A stretch of DNA of 40,633 nt from Bacillota bacterium (GCA_023392995.1 JAEWMZ010000434.1:1-40633); one strand, 5' to 3'; positions 1-8,128 are shown, counted from the stretch's first letter. Numbers and translations are program-made. Notes: generated by a model from the letters alone, not told the origin.

Positions 1-2
1 GC

Positions 3-1058
3 GTAAAGAAGGGACCAAAGGGTGCCGTTGAATATGTGGAAGAGGAAGTTAAGACAATAGACAAGAGCCAGTGGAAGGGTATCGCAGTCTATGTGGATCA
101 TATAGAGGGTGTGATTCACCCGGTTACTTACGAGCTAATTGGAAAAGCAAGAGAGCTCGCTAATAAAATAAACCATCCCGTGTATGCTGTTATGATGGGA
201 AGCAAGATAGCAGAGCAATGCCAGGAACTGCTCCACTACAGTGTGGATCAGGTATTCTCTTATGATAACGAACAATTGGAACGCTTTACGATTGAACCCT
301 ATACCGCAGTATTGGAGGACTTTGTACAAAAGCAGAAGCCTACCGCCATCTTAATGGGCGCAACGCCGGTAGGACGTCAGCTGGCACCCCGTCTGGCGGC
401 AAGAGTAGGAACCGGTCTGACCGCTGATTGTACTATTCTGGATATCAAGGAAAATACGGATTTGGTACAGATTCGCCCGGCCTTTGGCGGAAATATCATG
501 GCGCAGATTCTTACACCGAATCATAGACCACAGATGGCAACGGTTCGCTATAAGGTAATGGATGCACCGGAAAGAAGCCTTGAGAAAACCGGAGAAATCA
601 CACTTTGCGAGATTGCACCGGATAAGCTTCACAGCAGCATTGAGGTAATTGATATTATTGCCAAAGAAAAAGAGCAGTTCATTGAAGCGGCTGAAGTTCT
701 GGTGGTAGCCGGAAGAGGGATTCGAAAAGAAGAGGATTTAAACCTGGTAACAGAACTGGCTGATTTACTGGGAGGCCAGATTGCCTGCACCAGACCGGTT
801 ATGGAAGCGGGCTGGCTGGAAGCAAAACGCCAGGTGGGCTTAAGCGGAAGAACCGTCCGTCCGAAGCTGATTATAACCGTAGGTGTATCCGGATCAGTAC
901 AGTTTGCTGCGGGAATGAATAATTCCGATCAGATCATAGCGATTAATAAGGATGAGAACGCCCCGATCTTTAAGGTGGCACATTATGGTCTGGTAGGGGA
1001 TTTGTATGAAATTGTACCGGAATTAATAAATAAGATCAAATTAAGCAAAGCGGTGTAG
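3..1058 (+). CDS. etfA: Electron transfer flavoprotein alpha subunit (EtfA/LctC type), 5'-partial
   Basis: FAD-binding alpha subunit of an electron transfer flavoprotein. The frame is open to the left edge of the window, so the GTG at 36 is probably not the start. Many clostridial EtfA/LctC proteins carry an N-terminal ferredoxin domain, which would lie outside. Visible here are the N-terminal Etf nucleotide-binding-like domain (from IAVYVDHIEG, with MGATPVGRQLAPRLA) and the conserved C-terminal FAD domain with VVAGRGI, RPVMEAGW, GLSGRTVRPKL, GVSGSVQF and INKDENAPIF. It lies 12 bp ahead of an FAD lactate/glycolate dehydrogenase gene, and its TAG stop is part of the AGGAGG ribosome site of that gene, so the two are translated as neighbours. 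By analogy with LctBCD of Acetobacterium woodii, it passes electrons between the dehydrogenase, NAD and ferredoxin. The EtfA family is certain; the substrate is inferred. Confidence 0.93.
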   Translation, partial: VKKGPKGAVEYVEEEVKTIDKSQWKGIAVYVDHIEGVIHPVTYELIGKARELANKINHPVYAVMMGSKIAEQCQELLHYSVDQVFSYDNEQLERFTIEPYTAVLEDFVQKQKPTAILMGATPVGRQLAPRLAARVGTGLTADCTILDIKENTDLVQIRPAFGGNIMAQILTPNHRPQMATVRYKVMDAPERSLEKTGEITLCEIAPDKLHSSIEVIDIIAKEKEQFIEAAEVLVVAGRGIRKEEDLNLVTELADLLGGQIACTRPVMEAGWLEAKRQVGLSGRTVRPKLIITVGVSGSVQFAAGMNNSDQIIAINKDENAPIFKVAHYGLVGDLYEIVPELINKIKLSKAV

Positions 1059-1070
1059 GAGGTTAATGCT

Positions 1071-2474
1071 ATGAACTATAAAAAATTAGAGCAAAAAGAT
1101 TTGGATTATATCAACAGTATCATAGGTGATCCTGAGCGGATTCTCTATGGTGAGGATATCAATGAAGAATATAGTCATGACGAGCTAAGTGACACCATCA
1201 GCTTTCCTGACGTAGTAATTAAAGTACTGTCTACGGAAGAAGTATCCCTTATTATGCAATATGCCTATGAAAATAATATTCCTGTTACGCCCAGGGGTTC
1301 AGGCACCGGCTTGGTTGGCTCCTCTGTGGCAATGGAGCATGGTATCATGCTGGATACCACATTAATGAATCATGTTCTTGAACTGGATGAGGATAATCTG
1401 ACAATTACGGTGGAACCGGGGGTATTACTCATGGAGCTGTCTGCCTATGTTCAGGAGAGGGATTTATTCTATCCTCCGGATCCGGGTGAGAAATCAGCTA
1501 CCATCGGCGGTAATATCAGTACCAATGCAGGCGGCATGAGGGCTGTGAAATATGGAGTGACCAGAGATTATGTCCGTGGTCTGGAGGTTGTGTTACCGAA
1601 TGGCACGGTAGTAGAATTCGGAGGTAAGGTGGTAAAGAACAGTACCGGCTATGCGATGAAGGATTTGATGGTAGGCTCGGAAGGAACCCTGGGAATCATA
1701 ACAAAGGCAGTACTGAAGCTGATCCCCCTGCCGAAGAAGGCCATAAGCTTATTAATTCCATTTCCAAGCCTGGAGCAGGCAATCAGAACCGTGCCTAAGA
1801 TTATTAAATCCAAGTCTGCCCCCACCGCCATTGAGTTCATGCAGAGAGAAGTAATTATTGATGCGGAGAAGTATCTCGGAAAGAAATTCCCAGACAACAG
1901 TGCGGATGCCTATCTGTTATTAAAATTTGACGGCAACTCCACCGAAGAAGTGGAAGCTGCCTATGGGAGTGCCGCAAAGATCTGTCTCGAGCAGGGAGCA
2001 CTGGATATCCTGATCTCTGACACAACGGAGCGGGAGGAGTCGATCTGGAAAGCAAGAGGAGCCTTCCTAGAGGCCATTAAGGGCTCTACCACCTATATGG
2101 ATGAGGTTGACGTAGTAGTTCCAAGAAGCTGTGTCAATGAGATGGTAGAATACATCCATGGCTTATACAAGGAAGTGAATATCCGCATTAAAAGCTTTGG
2201 CCATGCCGGTGACGGCAATCTTCATGCCTATGTCTTAAAGGATGATTTAAACGAGGAAGAGTGGGAGAAGAGAATGACCGAGGCTATGGATAAAATCTAT
2301 GGAAAGGCCAGGGAATTAAAGGGTCAGGTATCTGGTGAGCATGGGATTGGCTTTGCAAAGAAATCGTATCTGTTCGAATCCATGGATCCTGCCACTGTGG
2401 AGATCATGTGCGGAATTAAAAAAGCCTTTGATCCTAAAAATATATTAAATCCACGTAAGGTATGCCAGGTATAA
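1071..2474 (+). CDS. lctD: FAD-binding lactate/glycolate dehydrogenase (GlcD/LctD family)
   Basis: A 467-residue flavoprotein of the VAO/PCMH type, oxidising a 2-hydroxyacid (probably lactate) and passing electrons to Etf. The FAD_binding_4 domain shows PVTPRGSGTGLVG (about residues 75-87), TVEPGV and IGGNISTNAGGMRAVKYG. The C-terminal FAD-oxidase domain shows SFGHAGDGNLHAYV and SGEHGIGFAKK, motifs that carry family metal and substrate ligands. The length is usual for GlcD/LctD. The ATG follows TAGGAGGTTAATGCT, with the Shine-Dalgarno formed by the end of etfA. Directly following etfA is the arrangement of the electron-confurcating lactate dehydrogenase (lactate + reduced ferredoxin + 2 NAD to pyruvate + oxidised ferredoxin + 2 NADH). 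Glycolate or another hydroxyacid cannot be excluded. Confidence 0.88.
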   Translation: MNYKKLEQKDLDYINSIIGDPERILYGEDINEEYSHDELSDTISFPDVVIKVLSTEEVSLIMQYAYENNIPVTPRGSGTGLVGSSVAMEHGIMLDTTLMNHVLELDEDNLTITVEPGVLLMELSAYVQERDLFYPPDPGEKSATIGGNISTNAGGMRAVKYGVTRDYVRGLEVVLPNGTVVEFGGKVVKNSTGYAMKDLMVGSEGTLGIITKAVLKLIPLPKKAISLLIPFPSLEQAIRTVPKIIKSKSAPTAIEFMQREVIIDAEKYLGKKFPDNSADAYLLLKFDGNSTEEVEAAYGSAAKICLEQGALDILISDTTEREESIWKARGAFLEAIKGSTTYMDEVDVVVPRSCVNEMVEYIHGLYKEVNIRIKSFGHAGDGNLHAYVLKDDLNEEEWEKRMTEAMDKIYGKARELKGQVSGEHGIGFAKKSYLFESMDPATVEIMCGIKKAFDPKNILNPRKVCQV

Positions 2475-2496
2475 AAAGGAATTCAAAATTCTATAA

Positions 2497-2536
2497 AAGG
2501 CGTCTCAATTGGCTGTAAAGCCGAAGGAGGCGCCTT
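2497..2536. terminator. Convergent-side hairpin, likely terminator
   Basis: AAGGCGTCTC (2497-2506) pairs with GAGGCGCCTT (2527-2536) with one wobble, and a nested GGCT-gtaa-AGCC hairpin (2511-2522) lies inside. The plus-strand side lacks a T-run. On the minus strand it is followed by TTTTATAGAATTTT, so it fits best as the terminator of the leftward glycosidase-like gene and possibly serves lctD as well. Confidence 0.5.
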
Positions 2537-2552
2537 ATAGCTATAAATAAGC

Positions 2553-2592
2553 AGAAAAGCTATGAATAAGTTAGAAAAGTTATGAATATAAT
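2553..2592. repeat. 20-bp imperfect tandem repeat in a non-coding gap
   Basis: Two adjacent 20-bp units, AGAAAAGCTATGAATAAGTT and AGAAAAGTTATGAATATAAT, differ at only a few bases. They are followed by a tight palindrome ATGAATGTCCATTCAT (2591-2606). The rest of 2475-2717 shows no credible gene. Confidence 0.5.
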
Positions 2593-2717
2593 GAATGTCC
2601 ATTCATACTCTGAAGGGGTTTATCATGAAGTAAAAGTACAATATAACGAAGGGATTCTGTATTGGCAGGTTAACTCCTGATTTGCTGCCGGATGATGTAT
2701 GATTCCCGTGGCAGACG

Positions 2718-3716
2718 TTAGTCTATGGGCTTTGACGTGGCAACTGCAATTGTCCTGAACTGGCCGTGGCAGGAAGTGATATCCTCAAGAAGGCCTGGTC
2801 TGCAGGCACAGTAGAAATGATACAGAATCCCTTCATGGCGAATCACGGAAGGCTTGTGAGCGTGCTTGCTGTCAAGGCTTCCCTTGGAACCGGGTTTTAG
2901 AATCGGCTCGGAGCATTTTTCCCAATGGATCAAATCCTTTGAAAATGCAAGGCCTTCCTGTGCATGGTTACCGTCATAACCGAAGTAAAACATAATCCAG
3001 GTATCGCCCTGCTTTAGAACACAGGGATCACTTGCAAATCTGGAGTCCCAGGAGCCTGGGGTAATTCGAAGCAGCGGATTCCTGTCACTTCGAGTCCAGG
3101 TAACCAGATCTGTTGACGTGGCAAGACCGATTTGTTCGACCCAACCGTTATCCCCTTCCGGATTCTTTGCATTGTAGAACAGATAGAATTTGCCATCATG
3201 CTCCAGCAGGCATTCCTTGTACAAGCCGCCCTGCTCCCAGGGAGCTCCATCCTCGGGAAGCAGAACTGGAGTCGGAATCCGGTTCCAGGTAAGTAAGGAG
3301 GGATCCTGGGTCCAGGCCAGACCAATCCGGCCAGGACCGGCTTCATAGCCTTCCCCGGGGTAGCTGTGATAGGACAGCCAATACTTATCGTTCCATTTTT
3401 TCAGAACCGGCAGACCATTGATGTCATTTTCCCGCAGAATCCAGGTACCGGCTGCATTTGCACTATCCCAGCCATTTCCTTCTCCTCTTGCTAAAATAGT
3501 ACCTGCAAAGGTCCAGTCCAGTAAATTATCACTGGTTGCCAGGGCTGTTTGATAGCCTTTTCCGTCATAGCCGATATACATCATATAATACTGGTTCTGG
3601 TGCCGGAATACAAAGGGACAATCCACTGCCTGTTCATCAAAGGCTCCCATTGTACCGGAACCGGTTAAAACCGGCGTACTCCATTTGTGGGGCGTTAAAA
3701 AATCATTCTTATCCAT
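2718..3716 (-). CDS. Five-bladed beta-propeller glycosidase-like protein (GH43/GH32-like)
   Basis: About 332 residues with no signal peptide, so cytoplasmic. Blade-like repeats recur: FRHQNQYYMMYIGYDG, ATSDNLLDWT, EHDGKFYLFYNA, LATSTDLVTWTR, QGDTWIMFYFGYDG, FSKDLIHWEK and RHEGILYHFYCA. This is the pattern of the GH43/GH32/GH117/GH130 propeller group, where acidic residues on successive blades bind and cleave glycosides. The first blade carries a candidate DCPFVF acidic site. The longest frame starts at a GTG at 3725, but the AAGGAG at about 3726-3731 is 8-9 bases ahead of the ATG at 3716 and would overlap the GTG, so 3716 is preferred. It is transcribed divergently from an AraC regulator that probably controls it. 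The exact GH family and substrate are not determined. Confidence 0.75.
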   Translation of the reverse strand: MDKNDFLTPHKWSTPVLTGSGTMGAFDEQAVDCPFVFRHQNQYYMMYIGYDGKGYQTALATSDNLLDWTFAGTILARGEGNGWDSANAAGTWILRENDINGLPVLKKWNDKYWLSYHSYPGEGYEAGPGRIGLAWTQDPSLLTWNRIPTPVLLPEDGAPWEQGGLYKECLLEHDGKFYLFYNAKNPEGDNGWVEQIGLATSTDLVTWTRSDRNPLLRITPGSWDSRFASDPCVLKQGDTWIMFYFGYDGNHAQEGLAFSKDLIHWEKCSEPILKPGSKGSLDSKHAHKPSVIRHEGILYHFYCACRPGLLEDITSCHGQFRTIAVATSKPID

Positions 3717-3796
3717 CTGCAACACTCCTTATATTAATCTTATCTGTTTTTGATCATTTCATAACAATAATATCATCCAAAAGCCTTGAATTAAAT

Positions 3797-3826
3797 GATT
3801 TAATCAGATATGATTTTGATTAAATC
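3797..3826. promoter_or_regulatory. Perfect 10-bp inverted repeat, candidate operator
   Basis: GATTTAATCA (3797-3806) and TGATTAAATC (3817-3826) are exact inverted copies separated by 10 bp, so the half-site centres are 20 bp (about two helical turns) apart. The site lies between the divergent glycosidase-like gene and the AraC gene. The duplicated target of the adjacent palindromic element begins inside its right half. Operator function is inferred; AT-rich chance pairing is possible. Confidence 0.4.
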
Positions 3827-3830
3827 CGAC

Positions 3831-3985
3831 TTAGGCAATTGCGAAACAATATAGTTACTGTAATTGTATACACAACATATACTTTTTCTTCGCTCCAACG
3901 CTTCCTTCGGGCTTAGCTTCCGCTTCGAAACAGTATATGTTGTGTATACAATATCTTAAGTTGCTGAGTTTTCACGATTACCTAA
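3831..3985 (+). mobile_element. 155-bp palindromic MITE-like element, copy 1
   Basis: The ends TTAGGCAATTGCGAAAC and GTTTTCACGATTACCTAA are imperfect terminal inverted repeats. The element is flanked by a perfect 10-bp direct repeat TAAATCCGAC (3821-3830 and 3986-3995), as expected for a target-site duplication. Inside, TGTATACACAACATATACT and AGTATATGTTGTGTATACA form a long perfect stem around a 34-nt loop (3891-3924). A second copy of identical length lies at 7974-8128. It encodes nothing. It ends 31 bp before the ATG of the AraC gene at 4017, so it is probably in that gene's 5' leader or promoter. Confidence 0.8.
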
Positions 3986-4016
3986 TAAATCCGACTATAA
4001 GATAGGAGATTACGAT

Positions 4017-4892
4017 ATGGACAATTATCCTGTATTGCGATTAAAATGCAATCCTTTTCCTGCATACATATCCTCCGGCAAGGTGGTGTATCATGCCAGG
4101 GAAATGCATCCGGAGCGAATTTTCTCCACCTTTGTGGCAATGTTTATTGAGGAAGGCACCCTCTATTTTACAGAAGGGGACTATTCTTATATATTAACCG
4201 CCGGACAGTGGTACATACAGACACCTGGGGTAAGGCACTATGGGTATCAGCCTGGCGGTGTCCGAACGGTTTTTCACTTTGTTCATTTTTTACCCCAGGA
4301 GGATTGGAGGATTGAACGAAATAGGGAGGGATGGGGACAAACACAACTACCGATTCAGCAGCTGGATAGTGGGAAAGGGATTCGAATACCGAAATATGAG
4401 ATTGACCTTCCAATGCGTGGGACATATCCGATTTTGGGCTGGAAGGAAGTCCTTGAAAGGCTGGAGGGAGAGTCTGTGTTTGGCACCGGAGCGATCAGAA
4501 AGCAGGCATACTTTCTGCAGCTCCTTGAGAAGATGATTGGGCAGGAGGAAAAAGGAGAAATTTTAATTGCCCCGATGGAAAAAATAATTGCATACATCCA
4601 GCAGCATTATGCCGAGGCACTTACCGTAGGGGAATTAGCCGGGCACTTTCACTTTTCGCCGGATTATCTGACCAGACAGATGAAACGAGCTACGGGAATG
4701 ACACCTTCTGCGCTTATTACACAGCATCGAATGAACAAAGCGAAGCATTTGCTGGTCTATACCAATAAATCTGTATTGGAGATTTCAGGTGAAGCAGGCT
4801 ATAAGGACTTGGCGGTATTTTGCAGAATGTTTACAAAATGGGTTGGCCAAAGTCCCACCAGATACCGAAAGGAACAAGGCGGCTTTTCGTAA
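4017..4892 (+). CDS. AraC-family transcriptional regulator with cupin sensor domain
   Basis: A 291-residue regulator. Residues about 30-110 form an AraC-type cupin ligand domain (FVAMFIEEGTLYFTEGDYSYILTAGQWYIQTPGVRHYGY). Residues about 185-288 form the double helix-turn-helix domain, with YIQQHYAEALTVGELAGHF, FSPDYLTRQMKRATGMTPS and a second helix pair ending in the typical QSPTRYRK. The ATG follows ATAGGAGAT at a normal distance. It is divergent from the glycosidase-like gene, which it probably controls in response to a sugar, and convergent with the next AraC gene (36-bp gap). A palindromic mobile element sits directly upstream. The effector is unknown. Confidence 0.88.
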   Translation: MDNYPVLRLKCNPFPAYISSGKVVYHAREMHPERIFSTFVAMFIEEGTLYFTEGDYSYILTAGQWYIQTPGVRHYGYQPGGVRTVFHFVHFLPQEDWRIERNREGWGQTQLPIQQLDSGKGIRIPKYEIDLPMRGTYPILGWKEVLERLEGESVFGTGAIRKQAYFLQLLEKMIGQEEKGEILIAPMEKIIAYIQQHYAEALTVGELAGHFHFSPDYLTRQMKRATGMTPSALITQHRMNKAKHLLVYTNKSVLEISGEAGYKDLAVFCRMFTKWVGQSPTRYRKEQGGFS

Positions 4893-4928
4893 GTACGGGT
4901 GGACGAAAGGAAAAGTACTTTGTATTGC

Positions 4929-5780
4929 TCAGGAAAGAGAAGGAGATCCTGCCGGGGGATGGCGCATACCATCATATTCCTTAAAGGCGGAGATATATTT
5001 ACTGGGACTAACACCAAAGGCCTGCATAAAGGAGCGGTAGAAGGTGCGCATGCTATTAAAGCCGGCGTCCATGGCTGCTTGAGTAATGGACTCTTGACCG
5101 TCCAGGAGCATACCTGCTACCTGCCTGCAGCGCAAGGTATTAATATATTCACTGATACTACAGCCGACATGCTTGTTAAAGATATGGGAAAAGCGGCTGG
5201 AACTGTAACCAAATTCCTCAGCGATGGATACTAAGGAAAGTGGATATTTATAGTTGGTGTGAAGATAACTGAGTATATTGCGAACCAAAGCATCATCATC
5301 TTTTAAATGCATGTCTTCCAGTGGAATACTCTCTGTCAGTAAAGCGAGAATGACATGAATATATCCTCTGATCGCCATAGAATCAGGGGTCTTTTGCCGC
5401 AGAGCGCAGCAGCATTCCATACACCGGGCAACCTCTTGAATGAGAGTGGGATCAGTGATATGACAAAAGGAGAAGGTCTTACCTCTAAGTATCTTTTGAA
5501 AAGCTGGTATATAAGAAAGGGGAATAATCATAACAATGGTATCCGAAGCTGCGGGAGTAAGATAACGATGCACAATGTAGCTGGGAACCAGAAGTAATTC
5601 ACCTTCCTGAATATAGTGCTGCTTTCCGTTTAAGGTTGCTTCTATACTGCCGCTTATCATATATACCAGCTCCAAGGCACTATGGAAATGAGGCAGACAG
5701 GTATTATTGGGCATATACCAGAAGGAGGGAAGAGCTTGGCTGTCTCGATATATTTCATAATCATACATTTGAACGGACAT
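4929..5780 (-). CDS. AraC-family transcriptional regulator with cupin sensor domain
   Basis: A 283-residue protein. The N-terminal cupin (PHFHSALELVYMISGSIEATLNGKQHYIQEGELLLVPSYIVHRY in two stretches, about residues 29-75) carries the HFH metal or ligand signature. The C-terminal AraC domain (about residues 168-270) shows YPLSLVSIAEEFGYSSSRFS, FNKHVGCSISEYINTLR and ITQAAMDAGFNSMRTFYRSF ending in GVSPSKYI. The start ATG at 5780 is preceded by AAAGGAGATTTCGT. It is divergently placed 159 bp from the Gfo/Idh oxidoreductase at 5940 and is the natural candidate regulator of the 5940-10899 sugar cluster. A long plus-strand frame at 4899-5234 is only its shadow. Confidence 0.88.
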   Translation of the reverse strand: MSVQMYDYEIYRDSQALPSFWYMPNNTCLPHFHSALELVYMISGSIEATLNGKQHYIQEGELLLVPSYIVHRYLTPAASDTIVMIIPLSYIPAFQKILRGKTFSFCHITDPTLIQEVARCMECCCALRQKTPDSMAIRGYIHVILALLTESIPLEDMHLKDDDALVRNILSYLHTNYKYPLSLVSIAEEFGYSSSRFSHIFNKHVGCSISEYINTLRCRQVAGMLLDGQESITQAAMDAGFNSMRTFYRSFMQAFGVSPSKYISAFKEYDGMRHPPAGSPSLS

Positions 5781-5939
5781 ACGAAATCTCCTTTGTTAAA
5801 AATCTATATTGTAGCTAATTATGGCACAAAATATCAGCATTACGGCAAGAATATATCCTTAGAACCTATTATACTTAATTTATAAAAGATTGCAAGTACA
5901 TGAAGTTATTATAGGATTAACGGAAAGGATGAATTATTT

Positions 5940-7016
5940 ATGGAACAGTTAAGAGTAGGAATTATAGGGTGCGGGGGCATTGCAAACGGAAAACATCTGC
6001 CTGCGATTAAAAAAGAAGGCAGTGCCGACATTGTGGCGTTTTGTGATATTGTGGAGCAGCGTGCGGCAGATGCTGCAAAAAAATATGGCACAGAGGATGC
6101 AAAGGTATTCACGGATTATCAGGAGCTATTAAAGCTTGAACTGGATGCAGTTTATGTTTGTACACCCAATCGATCCCATTGTGAAATCACAGTAGCTGCT
6201 CTTGAGGCTGGTAAGCATGTTATGTGTGAAAAGCCGATGGCGATTAATCACAGTGAAGCAATGATGATGGTGGAGGCAGCGAAGAGAACCGGTAAATTAC
6301 TGACCATTGGATATCAGAATCGTTACCGTCCGGATAGTACTTATCTGAAGCAGGAATGTGAAGCTGGTGAGCTGGGTGATATTTATTATGCAAAGGCAAA
6401 GGCGATCCGCCGTCGTGCAGTACCTACCTGGGGCGTATTCTTGAACGAATTCGAACAGGGCGGAGGACCATTAATTGATATCGGAACCCATGCTCTGGAT
6501 TTAACCTTGTGGACAATGAATAACTATAAGCCAAAGAGCGTGGTTGGAACCGTTTATCACAAGCTTAACGGCGAGACACAGCCAGCAAATGCCTTTGGCG
6601 CCTGGAAGCCGGAGGAGTTCACAGTAGAGGACAGTGCCTTTGCTTTTATTGTCATGGAAGATGGGGCAACCATTACGCTGGAAGCAAGCTGGGCACTGAA
6701 CACACTGGATGTGCATGAGGCAAAGACAGTCCTTTGCGGTACGAAGGCGGGTGCGGATATGCAAAACGGGCTAACCATCAATGGTACAAAGCATAACCGT
6801 CAGTATGAGCTGAAGCCGGAGCTGACAGCAGGCGGAGTCGCATTTTTTGAAGGCGGTACCCCAGCACCGGAGGTAATGGAACAGCAGATCTTCCTTAAGG
6901 CGATCCGAGGCGAGGGTGAACTGGTAGTTTTACCGGAGCAGGCAGCGGTAGTTACGCAGATTCTGGACGCTGTTTATCAATCAGCCAGAGAAGGAAAGCA
7001 GATTGTTTTTGAATAA
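5940..7016 (+). CDS. Gfo/Idh/MocA-family NAD(P)-dependent oxidoreductase
   Basis: A 358-residue sugar or polyol dehydrogenase. The Rossmann motif is GIIGCGGIANGKH (residues 7-19). The family signature CEKPMA has EKP at 97-99, with the catalytic lysine. The substrate domain carries GGGPLIDIGTHALDL with the expected Asp180 and His184. These enzymes oxidise or reduce ring hydroxyls of sugars, inositols or glycosides. AAAGGATG precedes the ATG. First gene of a rightward cluster with two TIM-barrel partners and a second Gfo/Idh enzyme, divergent from an AraC regulator. A 3-keto-glycoside or inositol route fits but the substrate is not shown. A MITE-like insertion separates it from the next gene. 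Confidence 0.9.
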   Translation: MEQLRVGIIGCGGIANGKHLPAIKKEGSADIVAFCDIVEQRAADAAKKYGTEDAKVFTDYQELLKLELDAVYVCTPNRSHCEITVAALEAGKHVMCEKPMAINHSEAMMMVEAAKRTGKLLTIGYQNRYRPDSTYLKQECEAGELGDIYYAKAKAIRRRAVPTWGVFLNEFEQGGGPLIDIGTHALDLTLWTMNNYKPKSVVGTVYHKLNGETQPANAFGAWKPEEFTVEDSAFAFIVMEDGATITLEASWALNTLDVHEAKTVLCGTKAGADMQNGLTINGTKHNRQYELKPELTAGGVAFFEGGTPAPEVMEQQIFLKAIRGEGELVVLPEQAAVVTQILDAVYQSAREGKQIVFE

Positions 7017-7041
7017 ATTAAGTGGCTACTATTTGTTGAAT

Positions 7042-7204
7042 TAGGGTGTGTCTAAAAACTCATTGTACCGCTTTGAATACCCAACCTTGCGGTATCCTGC
7101 GTTGCAATTTTGGAGCGTGGCACCAGTACGGTTCTAAAAATGACGTTTTGGCTACCACAAAGTGGAGTTTTTAGCATGGCACAAGCAGTTTTCAGACACA
7201 CCTA
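7042..7204. mobile_element. About 160-bp terminal-inverted-repeat element (MITE-like, second type)
   Basis: The left end GGGTGTGTCTAAAAACT (7044-7060) mirrors the right end AGTTTTCAGACACACCT (about 7187-7203). A sub-terminal inverted pair, CTAAAAACT with CTTTG against CAAAGTGGAGTTTTTAG, extends the fold. The ends are flanked by TA(G) on both sides, in the style of IS630/Tc1-type MITEs. No ORF is present. It fills the gap between the oxidoreductase and the TIM-barrel gene and ends 19 bp before the ATG at 7224, just ahead of its AAGGAGG. It shares no sequence with the 155-bp element. Confidence 0.7.
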
Positions 7205-7223
7205 GAATAGAAGGAGGTACGAA

Positions 7224-7970
7224 ATGAGTTTATTAAAAGAATTTAATATTCAGCTCTACTCTCTTAGAGAGATGATGAAGGAGGATTTTCCCGGTGGGCT
7301 AAAACTGGTTAGCGAGGCTGGCTATTCCGGTGTGGAGTTTGCTGGTTACGGAGATTTTACCTCAGGTGAAATGCGTGAGCTGTTAGAAAAAAATAATCTG
7401 AAAGCTGTAAGCACTCATGTCTCCCTGGAAAGGCTCCAAACTTCTTTGGAGGAAGAGCTTAAATATAATAAGGAAATTGGAACACAGGCTATTATTGTGC
7501 CCTATCATCCGATGAAAACAGCTGAGGAGGCAAAAGAGCTGGCAAGTCAGCTTACCTCCCTTGCCAAGGAAGTGCGCCAGGCAGGGTTCTTGTTCGGCTA
7601 TCATAACCATGCCCATGAATTTGTGAAAACGGAGAATGGAACGGCTCTTCTGGATATGCTGCTGGAGCAGACTAGTCCCGAGGATTTGATGCTAGAGTTG
7701 GATGTGTACTGGGCAGCTTATGCAGGCGTGGATGTGCTGAAATACATAGGAAAGCAAAAGGATCGTATCCGCATGCTGCATTTAAAGCAAATGGCGGATC
7801 TTGAAAGTAAGAAGTGTGTTGATTTGGATGAAGGTGTATTAGATTTCGGTGAAATTATTAAAAAGGGACTGGAAATTGGAGTGCTCCATTGTATCTTAGA
7901 GCAGGAGGAATTCGCAGTTTCTGCCAGCCAAAGCATCGAAAAGGGGTATCGGCATATCATGAGTCTTTAA
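7224..7970 (+). CDS. Sugar phosphate isomerase/epimerase (TIM barrel, AP_endonuc_2)
   Basis: A 248-residue cytoplasmic TIM barrel of the xylose isomerase-like superfamily (IolE/IolH/hydroxypyruvate isomerase-like). N-terminal strand FNIQLYSLREMM, then AGYSGVEFAGYG, the metal-site region FGYHNHAHEF, LELDVYWAAYAGVD and the terminal ILEQEE glutamate are recognisable. Such proteins isomerise, epimerise or cleave keto-sugars produced by Gfo/Idh partners. The ATG follows AAGGAGGTACGAA. The TAA stop lies at the edge of the second 155-bp palindromic element, so that insertion just spared the gene end. The specific reaction is unknown. Confidence 0.85.
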   Translation: MSLLKEFNIQLYSLREMMKEDFPGGLKLVSEAGYSGVEFAGYGDFTSGEMRELLEKNNLKAVSTHVSLERLQTSLEEELKYNKEIGTQAIIVPYHPMKTAEEAKELASQLTSLAKEVRQAGFLFGYHNHAHEFVKTENGTALLDMLLEQTSPEDLMLELDVYWAAYAGVDVLKYIGKQKDRIRMLHLKQMADLESKKCVDLDEGVLDFGEIIKKGLEIGVLHCILEQEEFAVSASQSIEKGYRHIMSL

Positions 7971-7973
7971 GCG

Positions 7974-8128
7974 ATAGGCAATTGCGAAACAATATAGTTA
8001 ATGTAATTGTATACACAACAGATACTATTTCTACGCTCCAACGCTTCCTTCGGGCTTAGCTTCCGCTCCGATATAGTATCTGCCCTGTATACAATAGCTT
8101 CAGTTAATGAGTTTCGCAATCATCTAAA
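7974..8128 (+). mobile_element. 155-bp palindromic MITE-like element, copy 2
   Basis: Same length and orientation as the copy at 3831-3985, with the 34-nt loop region (8034-8067) identical between copies. The ends are ATAGGCAATTGCGAAAC and GTTTCGCAATCATCTAAA. The flanks TCTTTAAGCG (7964-7973) and TCTTTAATTA (8129-8138) match at 7 of 10 positions, consistent with a decayed target duplication. It lies between two TIM-barrel genes and ends 32 bp before the next ATG. Confidence 0.8.

Noticed and set aside
4899..5234. 111-residue plus-strand frame
   Set aside because: Antisense to the AraC gene at 4929-5780, whose domain content is unmistakable.
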